A program made the translations under genes and the position numbers. A DNA stretch of 64,000 bases from Nocardia exalbida NBRC 100660 (lineage in GTDB: Bacteria > Actinomycetota > Actinomycetes > Mycobacteriales > Mycobacteriaceae): assembly GCF_000308575.1 (NCBI RefSeq), contig NZ_BAFZ01000120.1:18148-82147 (forward strand), written 5' to 3'. How positions within the stretch are numbered: the stretch's first letter is position 1; every line of letters starts with the position of its first letter. The notes beneath the pieces were generated by a model. The model had not been told where the DNA came from. It made no database searches and was given only the letters and a program-made list of their open reading frames with translations. Of the stretch, positions 43,709-52,453 are shown piece after piece.

Positions 43709-44881
43709 CTACTGCAGGCTGATGAGCATCGGGACCATGCCCTCACCTGCATCCAGAGAATCGAGCGCCTTGCCGATGATGGTTCCGAAGGCGCGGGCGG
43801 GCTCAGAGGCTTTCATTGCGCACCCCGGGCTCGGGGATGTGGTGAGTAGATCTCCGACGCGGATACTGCCGTAGCGGGCGTCCGCACGGCATGCCACCTT
43901 ACCCATGACCGAGATGGGCATCCGGCTGTCGTCCTGCGTCTCGCCGCGGTCGAAGACCAGCCCGGGCCGATACCTATCGGCGCCGGACACGACGCCGACC
44001 ACTGTCTGGTCGTAGGCAATGGAGCAGGGACGGAGCTTGCCGTCCTGCCCGACCGACATGACCATTCCTGGTGTCACCTGCACGGCGTCGGCGACCTCGA
44101 AGTCCTCGGCGGCATCCGCGTTACCGAGATGGATCTCGCCGTTGGCGCCATCCAGTCTGATCGTCTGTTTGTTCGCCTTGTTGTGAACAACCAGGTCGCC
44201 GTCGTTGCCCTGGCAGCCGATAGAGACTCTTGCCGTCCGATCGATTTGAACCGCATTGTTGTTGCTGACCGGATCTTTCACCCAGATCATGCCGTCGTGA
44301 CCATTGAGGACAACTTGGTGCTTGTTCTCATTGTCACGAACGATGACAGAACCGCCGCCGGCGTCCTTGCCGCCGAGGAAGAGGGTGGCGCTGTCGAGTT
44401 CGAGAGTCTTGTTTCCGCGCGCATTCTTCACCGAGATCTCGCCCTCGGCGCCGTCCAGCTTGATCCGCTCCCTGACGAGGTCCAGGTCGAGCGGGTTGTT
44501 CGGGTTAGGAGGGCGGTGACCGAGATGCAGCACGCCGGTGCCGGTATCGAAACGGAACAGGATGTTGCCGTCGCCGTCTCGCGCGATGATACTTCCCGCG
44601 TCGTCCAACCGGACGCGCTCCTTCCCGGTGGTATCTTTCACCCAGATCTGGCCCTCGCTGCCGTCGAGCTTGATCCGCTCGTCGTTCGCCGAGTCGCGAA
44701 CGATGAGATCACCCTCGTTGCCCTTTCCGCCGAGATAAAGTGCGGCACGCGCGCCGTCGAAATGTAGCCGAAGATCGCCGCCTGCATTCTTCACCACAAT
44801 GTCGCTTTGTGCGGCGTCCAGCTTGATTCTTTCCTTGTCGGAGTCGTCGCGAACGACGATTTCCTTTTTGAAATCGGTCAT
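43709..44881 (-). CDS. Tail-fibre-like repeat protein with probable self-processing C-terminal domain
   Basis: A 390-residue protein. Residues ~1-270 consist of four to five imperfect repeats of about 50-60 residues built on the pattern [DLIVRDSANDERIKLDG]-x-[GxIxVKD]...[LYLGGKG], rich in Asp, Gly, Lys and Val like phage tail-fibre or spike shafts. Residues ~275-390 read YDQTVVGVVSG, PISVMGKVACRADARYGSIR, VGDLLTTSPSPGCAMK and GKALDSLDAGEGMVPML. This resembles the C-terminal intramolecular chaperone or peptidase G2-type domains that fold and cleave off trimeric spikes. AAGGAGG five bases before the ATG gives a strong start. It leads the minus-strand run with the propeller and EEP genes. No other phage genes are nearby. 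Confidence 0.68.
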   Translation of the reverse strand: MTDFKKEIVVRDDSDKERIKLDAAQSDIVVKNAGGDLRLHFDGARAALYLGGKGNEGDLIVRDSANDERIKLDGSEGQIWVKDTTGKERVRLDDAGSIIARDGDGNILFRFDTGTGVLHLGHRPPNPNNPLDLDLVRERIKLDGAEGEISVKNARGNKTLELDSATLFLGGKDAGGGSVIVRDNENKHQVVLNGHDGMIWVKDPVSNNNAVQIDRTARVSIGCQGNDGDLVVHNKANKQTIRLDGANGEIHLGNADAAEDFEVADAVQVTPGMVMSVGQDGKLRPCSIAYDQTVVGVVSGADRYRPGLVFDRGETQDDSRMPISVMGKVACRADARYGSIRVGDLLTTSPSPGCAMKASEPARAFGTIIGKALDSLDAGEGMVPMLISLQ

Positions 44882-45335
44882 GGCAGCCTCCTTGTGTGAG
44901 TCCGGTCGAGGCCGAAGAATCTGGCCCCGGAGAAGATCCTTCGCTCGAGACCGCTGCGCGACGCGAGTAGTGCACTACGCAAATCGCGCTCGACTCGGTT
45001 TCAGAACAGAAACGCGACGTCACCTCCCACGCCTTACCTGCCGGATCACCGGGTGCCGGTCGTGGCGGCCGCGCGCATCACGTGATGCCCGACTTCGGCG
45101 GTCTGTGTGGCGTCCAGGACGCGCAGCGGGTGGGCGCCCAGGATCATGGCGACGGTTCCGCGGTCCTCGATGACGGGGCGGTGATGCAGAAGAGCGGGCG
45201 CGAGTCGCGCTCGGGGTCGTCGTCGGAGAGGTATCCGATGGACCGCCCGAGCAGTCGTTCGAGAGCAGCGGATCCGACAGAGGCATCGCGAATCCTGGCT
45301 ATGGTTAGTGCCGACCCAGCCTACGGAGTGTGAAC
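44882..45335. other. Intergenic stretch with a possible gene remnant
   Basis: On the minus strand about 45045-45270 two frames show coding bias in series (RLLGRSIGYLSDDDPERDSR, then GTVAMILGAHPLRVLDATQT). It may be a frameshifted remnant of a small regulator or enzyme; I cannot name it. The DUF6492 gene promoter should lie at the right end. Confidence 0.3.
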
Positions 45336-46358
45336 GTGGCCACCGACACTGCGCGCCTACCGGCAATCGACGTCATGATCCCGGTAGCGACCAAGGACCT
45401 GCTCAGCCTCGACGCCTGCATCACCGGGCTGCGGGCACACTGTCGTAATCCGATTCGATCCGTGAATATCGTCGGGTCCGCGCGACTGCTCGCACAGGCG
45501 CGGACCGAGCACGTGGTGCAGTGGATAGATGAGGAAGCGGTCTCGCCGACACCGGCCGGAATCGAGGCGACCCTGCGCAGATCGGGTGGCGGTCACCGCA
45601 ATTCGTCGTGGTATTTCCAACAGCTGCTCAAACTGCACTGCTTCCGCATCCTGCCGAGCACGGGCCGGCACCTCCTGGTGCTCGATGCGGACTACGCGAT
45701 CGTCGACGATGTCGTGTTCGTCGAAAACGATGGCAAATCCTGTCTGGCGTTCGGATACCCGCTGCAATGGCGCCTCGACACCCGTCGGCACGCGATCCCC
45801 GACCGCCACTCCGCGATCACCGCCTCGACTCGGCTACTTGCCGAGTGGCGGCCGGTCGACCCCTACAGCGGGATGCAGCATCACATGGTGTTCGACAGGC
45901 AGATACTCGAGGACCTGATGCGACGCGTCGAGGATCAGCACGAGAGACCGTTCTGGGAGGCATTCCTGGCGACGATAGAACACGAGAAATGGACCGGCGC
46001 TTCGGAGTATGTGCTCTACCGCCACTTCGCAGCGAGATTCTTTGCGGGACACATCCGGTCGCGGCACCTCGACGCCATCGACATCATCCAGCCGGCCGAA
46101 AAAGCCTTGTGGAACCTGACGGACGCTGTGGCCAGCATCCGGCGGGCGGGAGTCAAGGCGATCGGATGCCACAGCTTTCTCAACTACCGCAATCGAATCG
46201 CCACCATGGACTACATCCCCGATCAGTTACGCGGAAAACTGCAAGCAACCTCCGGGGCGCTGATGCTCGACCTCAACCAAGGTGTCCTTCACATCGCCCC
46301 CGCAACTCGATCCCTGGGCGGCGCCGAGCGTCTGGGTCGAACCCCAGGTCTCAGGTGA
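45336..46358 (+). CDS. DUF6492 family protein (glycosyltransferase-like)
   Basis: A 340-residue protein. The first strands read AIDVMIPVATKDLLSLDACI, like a GT-A fold, with the family marks SSWYFQQLLKLHCFRI and the LVLDADYAIVDD block, the latter a DxD-type metal site. The second GTG (45336) has GGAG seven bases upstream and is preferred over the GTG at 45330. DUF6492 proteins are found in surface-polysaccharide and spike-decorating gene sets, and are thought to be glycosyltransferases. Activity is not shown. It follows the repeat-protein gene across a divergent gap, and could in principle modify that protein. Confidence 0.8.
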   Translation: MATDTARLPAIDVMIPVATKDLLSLDACITGLRAHCRNPIRSVNIVGSARLLAQARTEHVVQWIDEEAVSPTPAGIEATLRRSGGGHRNSSWYFQQLLKLHCFRILPSTGRHLLVLDADYAIVDDVVFVENDGKSCLAFGYPLQWRLDTRRHAIPDRHSAITASTRLLAEWRPVDPYSGMQHHMVFDRQILEDLMRRVEDQHERPFWEAFLATIEHEKWTGASEYVLYRHFAARFFAGHIRSRHLDAIDIIQPAEKALWNLTDAVASIRRAGVKAIGCHSFLNYRNRIATMDYIPDQLRGKLQATSGALMLDLNQGVLHIAPATRSLGGAERLGRTPGLR

Positions 46359-46452
46359 AGTACTTGTGGTCGCCTCGTTGCGGGAGGATGTTCCGGCTAC
46401 CGACGCTCCCCAGTCCGGCTCGTGAAGACCTCGGCCGAGGACAAGCGGCTGG

Positions 46453-46941
46453 TCACCGGCGCGGACGGACTGCTGGGTGATCTGCGGCCGACGTAGGTGA
46501 GTCCGATCGGGTGACCGGCCGGGAGACGAAAACCCGTTCCAGCAGTGCGTACAGACAGTCGCGGTCCTGGTCACCGAGCCTGTTCAGGCCGTCTTGGGTG
46601 GCGCGCATCTTCGCCCGGATCGTGTCGGTTACCTGCTCGCCCTCGGGCGTGATGACGAGATTGGTGACGCGCCGGTCGGACTCGCTGGCCTCCCGTCGCA
46701 CGAGGCCACGTTTCTCCAGCCGGTTGATGATCCCGGTCACGTTGGAGGCGTCGCAGGCCAAGGTCTCGGCCAAAGCGCGCATCGCGACGGGCCCCCGGCG
46801 CAGCACGGTCAGCGCCTTGCCCTGGCTCGCTGTCAGGTTCTCACTCGCCGCCGCGACGGTGAAGTCGCCGTAGTAGACGCCGAGCGACACCGAGAGCAGC
46901 TCCATCAGCTGGGCCGTGTCGACGCGGGGAGCTTCTGCCAT
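46453..46941 (-). CDS. MarR-family transcriptional regulator
   Basis: A 162-residue winged-helix regulator. The recognition region reads LTASQGKALTVLRRGPVAMR then ALAETLACDASNVTGIINRL, followed by the wing RREASESDRRVTNLVIT. Such proteins often sense phenolics or oxidants. It is divergent from an old yellow enzyme gene and a TTGA/TCAA palindrome lies between them, so it probably represses both. Confidence 0.92.
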   Translation of the reverse strand: MAEAPRVDTAQLMELLSVSLGVYYGDFTVAAASENLTASQGKALTVLRRGPVAMRALAETLACDASNVTGIINRLEKRGLVRREASESDRRVTNLVITPEGEQVTDTIRAKMRATQDGLNRLGDQDRDCLYALLERVFVSRPVTRSDSPTSAADHPAVRPRR

Positions 46942-46965
46942 GACAGCCAGCCTATCCGCAGAAAC

Positions 46966-46978
46966 TTGACTATCTCAA
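46966..46978. promoter_or_regulatory. Candidate MarR operator overlapping a -35 box
   Basis: TTGA-CTATC-TCAA is a 13-base interrupted palindrome, 25 bases upstream of the marR start. TTGACT (46966-46971) also fits a -35 box for the divergent oxidoreductase, with TAGCGT (46990-46995) as a possible -10. Binding here would block transcription of the oxidoreductase. Confidence 0.5.
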
Positions 46979-47050
46979 ATATCTCCCCCTAGCGTGGGGT
47001 CATTGCTTGAAGTTCTCAACCATCGCAGTCGTACCCCCGAGGAGTATCCA

Positions 47051-48178
47051 GTGATCGTCACCGCGTCCGACGCCTCTCGCACAGCCGAGATCCTGTCCCG
47101 ACCCGTCGCGCTGAACGGCCTGACCGTCCCCAACCGCATCGTGATGGCGCCGATGACGCGCATGTTCTCCCCCGACGGCGTTCCCGGTGACGACGTGCGG
47201 TCGTACTACGCCCGCCGCGCCGCCGCCGGCGTGGGCCTGATCATCACCGAGGGCACCTACGTCGGCCACGAGTCCGCCGGGCAGAGTGATCGGGTGCCAC
47301 GGTTCCACGGCGAAGAGCAGTTGGCGGGGTGGGCGAAGGTCGCCGAGGACGTACACGCGGCAGGCGGCACGATCATGCCGCAGCTATGGCACATCGGCAT
47401 GGTCCGCAACCAGGGCGACGCCCCCTACCCCGATGCGCCCGCCGTTGGCCCCTCCGGTATTCGCCTCGACGGCACCGAGGGTCTCGGGAAGGCGATGACC
47501 AAGGGGGACCTGGACGACGTCATCGGCGCCTTTGCCGAGGCCGCCGCGGCCGCCGAGCGCATCGGCTTCGACGGCGTCGAACTGCACGGTGCGCACGGCT
47601 ATCTCCTCGACCAGTTCCTGTGGGCGCGAACCAATCGCCGCGACGATGTCTACGGCGGCGACACCGCGGCCCGCACACGATTCGGCGCCGAGGTCGTGGC
47701 CGCGGTGCGTGCCGCCGTCTCGCCCGGTTTCCCGGTGCTCTTCCGTTACTCGCAGTGGAAGCAGGAGGCCTACCACGCGCGGCTCGCCGAGACCCCGCAG
47801 GAGCTGGAGGCGATCCTTGCTCCGCTCGCCGCAGCCGGCGTAGACGCCTTCCACGCCTCCACCCGTCGCTACTGGCTCCCGGAGTTCGACGGCTCCGACC
47901 TGAACCTGGCGGGCTGGACCAAAAAGCTCACCGGCAAGCCCACCATCACCGTCGGCTCGGTCGGCCTCGACGGCGACTTCCTCCGCGCGTTCACCGGCGA
48001 GGGTGCCGAACTCGGCAGCATCGACAATCTCCTCGATCGCCTGGAGCGCGAAGAATTCGACTTGGTCGCCGTGGGTCGCGCCCTGCTCCAGGACCCGGAG
48101 TGGGCCTCCAAGCTGCTGGCGGGGCGGATCGACGAACTGAAGCCGTACGACGCGACGGCACTGAAGACGCTGAGGTAA
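47051..48178 (+). CDS. NADH:flavin oxidoreductase (old yellow enzyme family)
   Basis: A 375-residue FMN enzyme of the OYE family: NRIVMAPMTRMFSPDGVP at the FMN face, GLIITEGTYV, MPQLWHIGMV with the conserved W-H, GFDGVELHGAHGYLLDQF, RTNRRDD, and GRALLQDPEWASKLL at the phosphate site. It reduces activated alkenes such as enones using NAD(P)H. The GTG at 47051 has AGGAG six bases upstream, so an upstream extension to 46994 is rejected. Divergent from marR and probably induced by an electrophile. Confidence 0.94.
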   Translation: MIVTASDASRTAEILSRPVALNGLTVPNRIVMAPMTRMFSPDGVPGDDVRSYYARRAAAGVGLIITEGTYVGHESAGQSDRVPRFHGEEQLAGWAKVAEDVHAAGGTIMPQLWHIGMVRNQGDAPYPDAPAVGPSGIRLDGTEGLGKAMTKGDLDDVIGAFAEAAAAAERIGFDGVELHGAHGYLLDQFLWARTNRRDDVYGGDTAARTRFGAEVVAAVRAAVSPGFPVLFRYSQWKQEAYHARLAETPQELEAILAPLAAAGVDAFHASTRRYWLPEFDGSDLNLAGWTKKLTGKPTITVGSVGLDGDFLRAFTGEGAELGSIDNLLDRLEREEFDLVAVGRALLQDPEWASKLLAGRIDELKPYDATALKTLR

Positions 48179-48453
48179 GCGAGTGGGTGCCGCGGGGATG
48201 CGGCCATCCAGGTTGCCTCCTTCGCGACCGCCGGTCTCCTCGGACCGGGCGACTCGGGCGCGGACCCGGTCGAACGGACCGGATGAACGCCCCTGACACG
48301 CGTCGGGGGCGCGAACATAGACCCCGCGGCCACCTGCCAGGTGATCGACCTGCCGGTCCCTCCCGTGTGCAGGACCGGAGCCGTACACGACCGCGGGTCA
48401 AGTCGCCAGCCGCCGCCCCAGCGGCGTCCAAGGTGTCGTCAAGCCGGCCGCGG

Positions 48454-48876
48454 TCACCGATCGAAGCCGCGGAAAACACCGTCGTCGTCGACGCCGCCCG
48501 CGTAGTCCTCGAAGTCCATATTGGCGAGCAAGAAGTTGACCTCGACCTCGGCCATCGCGATCGGCGCGATCCGGAACACCGGGTTGCCGCCCCCTTGGGC
48601 ATCATCGTCGCTGGTATCGACCGCCAGCAGTGGATGCTCGGGGTCGGTCATCGTGGTGGCGTCGGCGAGGAACACATAGGTCCGGCCATCGACCAGATCA
48701 GCCAGGTCGGCGGGTGCCAGGCCGTCGAAGGAAACGTCGTCGACGGGTGTCAACTCCGTCATCGTGTCTTCGTCGTAGGACGCGATCACCGCCGTGAGGG
48801 TTTGGGCCCACGCCACGTCGTCGGTGAAGTCGGTACGCACCAGAAGCGATTCGCCCTCGGGCAGAGATCGTGCCAT
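48454..48876 (-). CDS. DUF6924 family protein
   Basis: A 140-residue acidic protein. The blocks SLLVRTDFTDDVAWAQTLTA, TYVFLADATTM and FLLANMDFEDYAGGVDDDGVF identify DUF6924, a family of unknown function in actinobacteria. Soluble, no signal peptide. It stands alone between two gaps. Confidence 0.82.
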   Translation of the reverse strand: MARSLPEGESLLVRTDFTDDVAWAQTLTAVIASYDEDTMTELTPVDDVSFDGLAPADLADLVDGRTYVFLADATTMTDPEHPLLAVDTSDDDAQGGGNPVFRIAPIAMAEVEVNFLLANMDFEDYAGGVDDDGVFRGFDR

Positions 48877-49194
48877 ACGCCCGATTGTGCACTACGGCAG
48901 CGACTAGCATTCGGATTGTCGTGGGTAGTCGCGCGAAATCCATTGGCGCCATTCGTTCCATATTCGACTACGTCGATTCACGAGTTGAACATGCCGTGCG
49001 CGTGGGACGTAAGGGGCTCTGACGGCGTACCGTGACTCGACGCTTTTCCAGACGGTGTACGGGGTGGGGCCTGTTCTCCGGGCTCCGCCCACGGGCGTTC
49101 CCGCATTTCTCTCGGTTTGTACAGTTCAGAGGCTGATGCCGGAGATGCTAGGTCGTCGCGACAGATGTGGTCTGGTCGACGTGGCGGGCAATCC
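48877..49194. other. Intergenic stretch
   Basis: No gene or repeat is supported between DUF6924 and the methyltransferase gene. Confidence 0.4.
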
Positions 49195-50058
49195 TCAGCG
49201 GCTCGCGCGCAGTATGCGGATCGCGCGCAGTGCGCGGGGCGGTTCGCCTCCGAATCCTTCGGATCCGTCGAGGTAGCGGGTGACGAGGTCGGGGGCGGAG
49301 TGGTCTTCGAGGTCGGTGAAGCCGAGGGCGCGCAGCTGTGCGGCGATGTCGTCGGGCGTGAAGTAGCTGAACACGGGTTCGCCGACGCCGGCCAGCCGGT
49401 CGGCACGGGCCTGCTGGTACGCGCGGTCCTCGTCGCTGTCCGCGGGGTGCAGATAGTCGAAGACCACCTCGACCGGCTGGGCCTGACCGGCGATGTATTC
49501 GAGAGTGGCGTGGGCGGCGTTCGGAGTCAGATAGAAGACGACGCCGAGCCACACGAATATGGCCGGGTCCGTCCGTTCGAATCCGGTGGATTCCAATCCT
49601 TCTGCCAGCGTATGGGTTTCGAAATCGACCGGCACGAAGGTCAACGTCTCAGGGAGGTCGATTCCGGCGGCAGTGAGGCGTTCGCGTTTCCACGCTTGGG
49701 TGGCGGGGTGGTCGACCTCGAAGACACGCACGTCCGGGAGCGGATTGCGATAGGCGAAGGTGTCCAGGCCTGCGCCGAGGATCACGACCTGCCGCACACC
49801 AGCGGCGACGGCCGTGGCCACGGCGTCCTCGGCGAAGCGCGCGCGTGCGGCGAAAAACAGTCGGCGGGGCCGATCGCTGGCCCCATCACGGAGGTGATCG
49901 CTTGTGGGCGTGCCCAATTCGGCTAGTTCCTTCGCGGTGACGCCGAGCAGACGGGCCGCCAAGGGGTCGGTGAAGATCTGTGGTCGGTCAGCGATCTGGT
50001 GATAGGCGCGGGCGTACGCGGTGATGAGCGCTGTCCGGCTGGGTCCGTCGTCATCCAT
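49195..50058 (-). CDS. TIGR00027-type SAM-dependent methyltransferase
   Basis: A 287-residue protein of the leucine carboxyl methyltransferase-like family that is greatly expanded in Nocardia and Mycobacterium. VVILGAGLDTFAYR is the SAM site, VFEVDHPATQAWKRERL the ribose-binding acid, and PAIFVWLGVVFYLTPNA the typical motif 4. The N-terminal SRTALITAYARAYHQIADRP is also standard. Substrates of the family are mostly unknown. Confidence 0.92.
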   Translation of the reverse strand: MDDDGPSRTALITAYARAYHQIADRPQIFTDPLAARLLGVTAKELAELGTPTSDHLRDGASDRPRRLFFAARARFAEDAVATAVAAGVRQVVILGAGLDTFAYRNPLPDVRVFEVDHPATQAWKRERLTAAGIDLPETLTFVPVDFETHTLAEGLESTGFERTDPAIFVWLGVVFYLTPNAAHATLEYIAGQAQPVEVVFDYLHPADSDEDRAYQQARADRLAGVGEPVFSYFTPDDIAAQLRALGFTDLEDHSAPDLVTRYLDGSEGFGGEPPRALRAIRILRASR

Positions 50059-50197
50059 ATTCCAGAACCTACTTGCGAATGTGGCGCGTGCTCTATGAAC
50101 TCACTCACTCACGCTCACTCCACGAAGGAGCACACAAGCACGATCCTTGTCGTCCCCGCGTACGCCGCGGTCGAAGTTTCCATGCGGTACGGCGCCG

Positions 50198-50536
50198 TCA
50201 ATGGAGTTGCTCTGCCCAGATTTCCGCCCATTCGGTTACCGGTTCGAGATGGCGCACGAGCCCGCGGCCGAGCGGTGTCAGCGCGTAACCGGTGACGTGT
50301 TCGACGATGCGTGCTTCGACGAGCTCGTGCAACCGCCGGGTGAGCACACTCGACGAGATGTCGCCGCACGCCGTGCGCAGCTCCCGGAAGGTCGGAGGAT
50401 GATCGGCTCGGTCGAGTTCCCAAATGATCCGCAACATCCACCGCCGCCCGATCAGGTCGAACAGGGCCATGATCGGCCGCCCGGACGTCGACCCTCGAAC
50501 CGGACGCCCTGGGCGCGGAGCCGTGGCTTCCACCAC
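50198..50536 (-). CDS. HxlR-family transcriptional regulator
   Basis: A 112-residue winged-helix regulator. The core reads MALFDLIGRRWMLRIIWELD, TFRELRTACGDISSSVLTRR, LHELVEARIVEH. The GTG at 50536 overlaps the stop of the SnoaL-like gene (TAG-TG), giving coupled translation; the family usually has the preceding GRPIM block too. Expected to bind the palindrome just upstream of the SnoaL-like gene and control its own operon. Confidence 0.85.
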   Translation of the reverse strand: MVEATAPRPGRPVRGSTSGRPIMALFDLIGRRWMLRIIWELDRADHPPTFRELRTACGDISSSVLTRRLHELVEARIVEHVTGYALTPLGRGLVRHLEPVTEWAEIWAEQLH

Positions 50537-50922
50537 TATGCCGATTGCCCGGTCAACGGCGAAACCGTCAGCTGCTGCGCCATTTTCGCGATTGCCGTGC
50601 GCAGTACGCGATAGGGCCGCAATAACAGCGTCACGTGTTCGAGCCCACCGGCGGTGGCGAACTCTTCTCGCAATATGCCCTGCAGCTCGTGGCCGTCCAC
50701 CCGAGCGGTGAACGCGAACAAGCGATCTCGCTCGCCACCCCAACTACCGGTCTGTTCCACTCCTTCCAGAACTGTCGCGATCAAGCCCAGCATGTGCGCC
50801 ACATCCGCGCGTCCGCGGTAGTCGGCGACTGGACTGGAGAACGTCGAATCCGTGCACAACAAACTCGTGACCCGCTTCATGTCGCCGCTCCGCCAGCTGG
50901 GAAGAACCAAACTTTCATTCAT
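50536..50922 (-). CDS. SnoaL/nuclear transport factor 2-like protein
   Basis: A 128-residue NTF2-fold protein. SLLCTDSTFSSPVADYRGRA and VAHMLGLIATVLEGVE match the SnoaL-like group, a cone-shaped barrel that holds small ligands, as an isomerase, hydrolase or binding protein. The start at 50922 gives the full helix 1. It has no ribosome site because an operator palindrome lies one base upstream, so translation may begin from a leaderless or short transcript. An internal ATG at 50880 with GGAG seven bases away is an alternative. Confidence 0.75.
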   Translation of the reverse strand: MNESLVLPSWRSGDMKRVTSLLCTDSTFSSPVADYRGRADVAHMLGLIATVLEGVEQTGSWGGERDRLFAFTARVDGHELQGILREEFATAGGLEHVTLLLRPYRVLRTAIAKMAQQLTVSPLTGQSA

Positions 50923-50939
50923 GCCTCTATTTTAGAGGC
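50923..50939. promoter_or_regulatory. 17-bp palindrome at the SnoaL start, candidate HxlR operator
   Basis: GCCTCTA-TTT-TAGAGGC has seven perfect base pairs per arm and touches the start codon at 50920-50922. Position immediately before a coupled SnoaL/HxlR pair makes it a likely autoregulatory HxlR site. Confidence 0.6.
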
Positions 50940-51058
50940 ACCCTAGCTCAGGGGCCACCTCGTTCGCTCGGGACTCGACGTTTGCAGGGCTAGCGCTTCA
51001 ACGGTGGCCCAGCGCGCTATCAGCACCCGACGGGTGACGCTCTCGATCCACGCCGCCG

Positions 51059-51457
51059 TCACCGCCGCCGGATCACGCTGCGACGTTCGCAGAATTGCCA
51101 GGACGACTCACCGACCAGATCGAGAGCGGCGCCGAGGTCGTGAGTCCGGAAGCATCCCACAATCACGGCGATATCAGGATGTCCGATGCCGACCTCGCCG
51201 AGCGCACGCAAGTGCGCCCGTACGACGCCGGTTGGATCGTCGATGCCCGCGGCAGCCGTGTCGAGGATTCGCACGAGTGCCTCGATAACCTCGGCGATGA
51301 CGGCGTCGAACAATTCGTCTTCGCCACCGAAGTGGTTGTAAAAGGATCCGGTCGCTATACCGGCGTCCCGTGTCAGATCGGCTATGCCGAGCCTCCCGAC
51401 CAGGCCGCTACCCTTGTCGGTACCAGTGCGGCTCGACCGGAACAGCTTACGGAACAC
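51059..51457 (-). pseudogene. Truncated TetR-family regulator
   Basis: The middle of a TetR protein is present: LGIADLTRDAGIATGSFYNH, FGGEDELFDAVIAEVIEALV, and a short C-terminal domain ending SSWQFCERR. The first helix of the DNA-binding domain is replaced by unrelated residues (LFRSSRTGTDKGSGLVG), and the total length (132) is about 60 short. Probably not a functional DNA-binding protein. Confidence 0.65.
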
Positions 51458-51516
51458 CGACTACGTGCGCTGAACCTTCTCCTGCCCGCGCGGGTCACTT
51501 CACAGCGGCGGGTCGA

Positions 51517-52135
51517 CTACCGGCTGATCCGGCGCGGAACAGCGACTGTGGCGAGTTTGTCGGGGTTGCGGATGGCGTAGACGTTGGTGATCTTGCCGGC
51601 AAGGATCTCGATCAGGAAGACCCCTTCCAGATGGCCGCCGCTGTAGGCGACCATCGCGGGCGTGTGGTTGTAGTTGACCATCTCGATCCGCATGTCCGAC
51701 GTCCGTCGCCTCCTGTGGAAGATATTGACGAGGGCCGCGGCCACCTTCTCGGCGCCCACTACCGGTCGGCGCGCCGCGGTGACCTTGCCGCCGCTGTCGG
51801 CGGTCCAGGTGGCCTCGGGAGCGAGCAGGGTGAGCAGGCCTTGTGTGTCGCCGGTGGTCGCCGCTGTCATGAACTGCTGGGTGATCTGCGCGATCTCGGC
51901 TGCGTCGACCCGCTCGAAACGTTTGCGACGCGCGTGCACGTGGGAGCGGGCGCGGTGGGCCACCTGACGCACCGCCATCACGGATTTGCCTAACGTCGCT
52001 GCGATTTCGTCGTAGTCGAAGTCGAATACCTCTCGCAGCACGAATACCGCACGCTCGTCGGGACTCAGCTGTTTCCAACAGCACGAGCATCGCCATCGAC
52101 ACCGATTCGGCGAGGATCAGATCCGCCGAGGTCAT
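51517..52135 (-). pseudogene. ECF41/SigJ-type sigma factor, truncated and frameshifted
   Basis: Reading from 52135, SADLILAESVSMAMLVLLET covers the segment before region 4. A one-base shift near 52068 then leads into LSPDERAVFVLREVFDFDYD, the region 4 helix-turn-helix, and the SnoaL-like C-terminal domain characteristic of ECF41 factors (QFMTAATTGDTQGLLTLLAP, ending ITNVYAIRNPDKL). Region 2, which binds the -10 element, is absent. The gene cannot make a full sigma factor. The surviving 174-residue frame from 52041 could still be expressed. Confidence 0.72.
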
Positions 52136-52453
52136 GCGCTCAAGACACCCCGGACCGCCGAAACATGACACGAACCCGTGTGACGTGCACCACTTCATCC
52201 CAGAGGGCCGGCCGACCCGCCAGCCGGGCCACCGCCACCAGCGACGCCCCGGACGCCTTGTCCGGCACGAACACCACGGTAGCGTGCACAACACCACCGC
52301 AAGGCCGAGCTGATCCTCCGGACCGCGCCGAGCCCCACGGGGTCGGCGCTTTGCATCGAACCGGCGGGCGCGCAGCGCCACTGCCGAGGCGCAGCCCAGC
52401 GCGATGAGCGCGCCGACCGCGGTCGAGGCTCCTCGGGCGATGGCCGCGGCCGA
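52136..52453 (-). other. Possible gene remnants
   Basis: Minus-strand pieces with coding bias occur (GALIALGCASAVALRARRF like a membrane helix end, and FVPDKASGASLVAVARLAGR), in different frames. No intact gene or family can be named. Confidence 0.3.
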
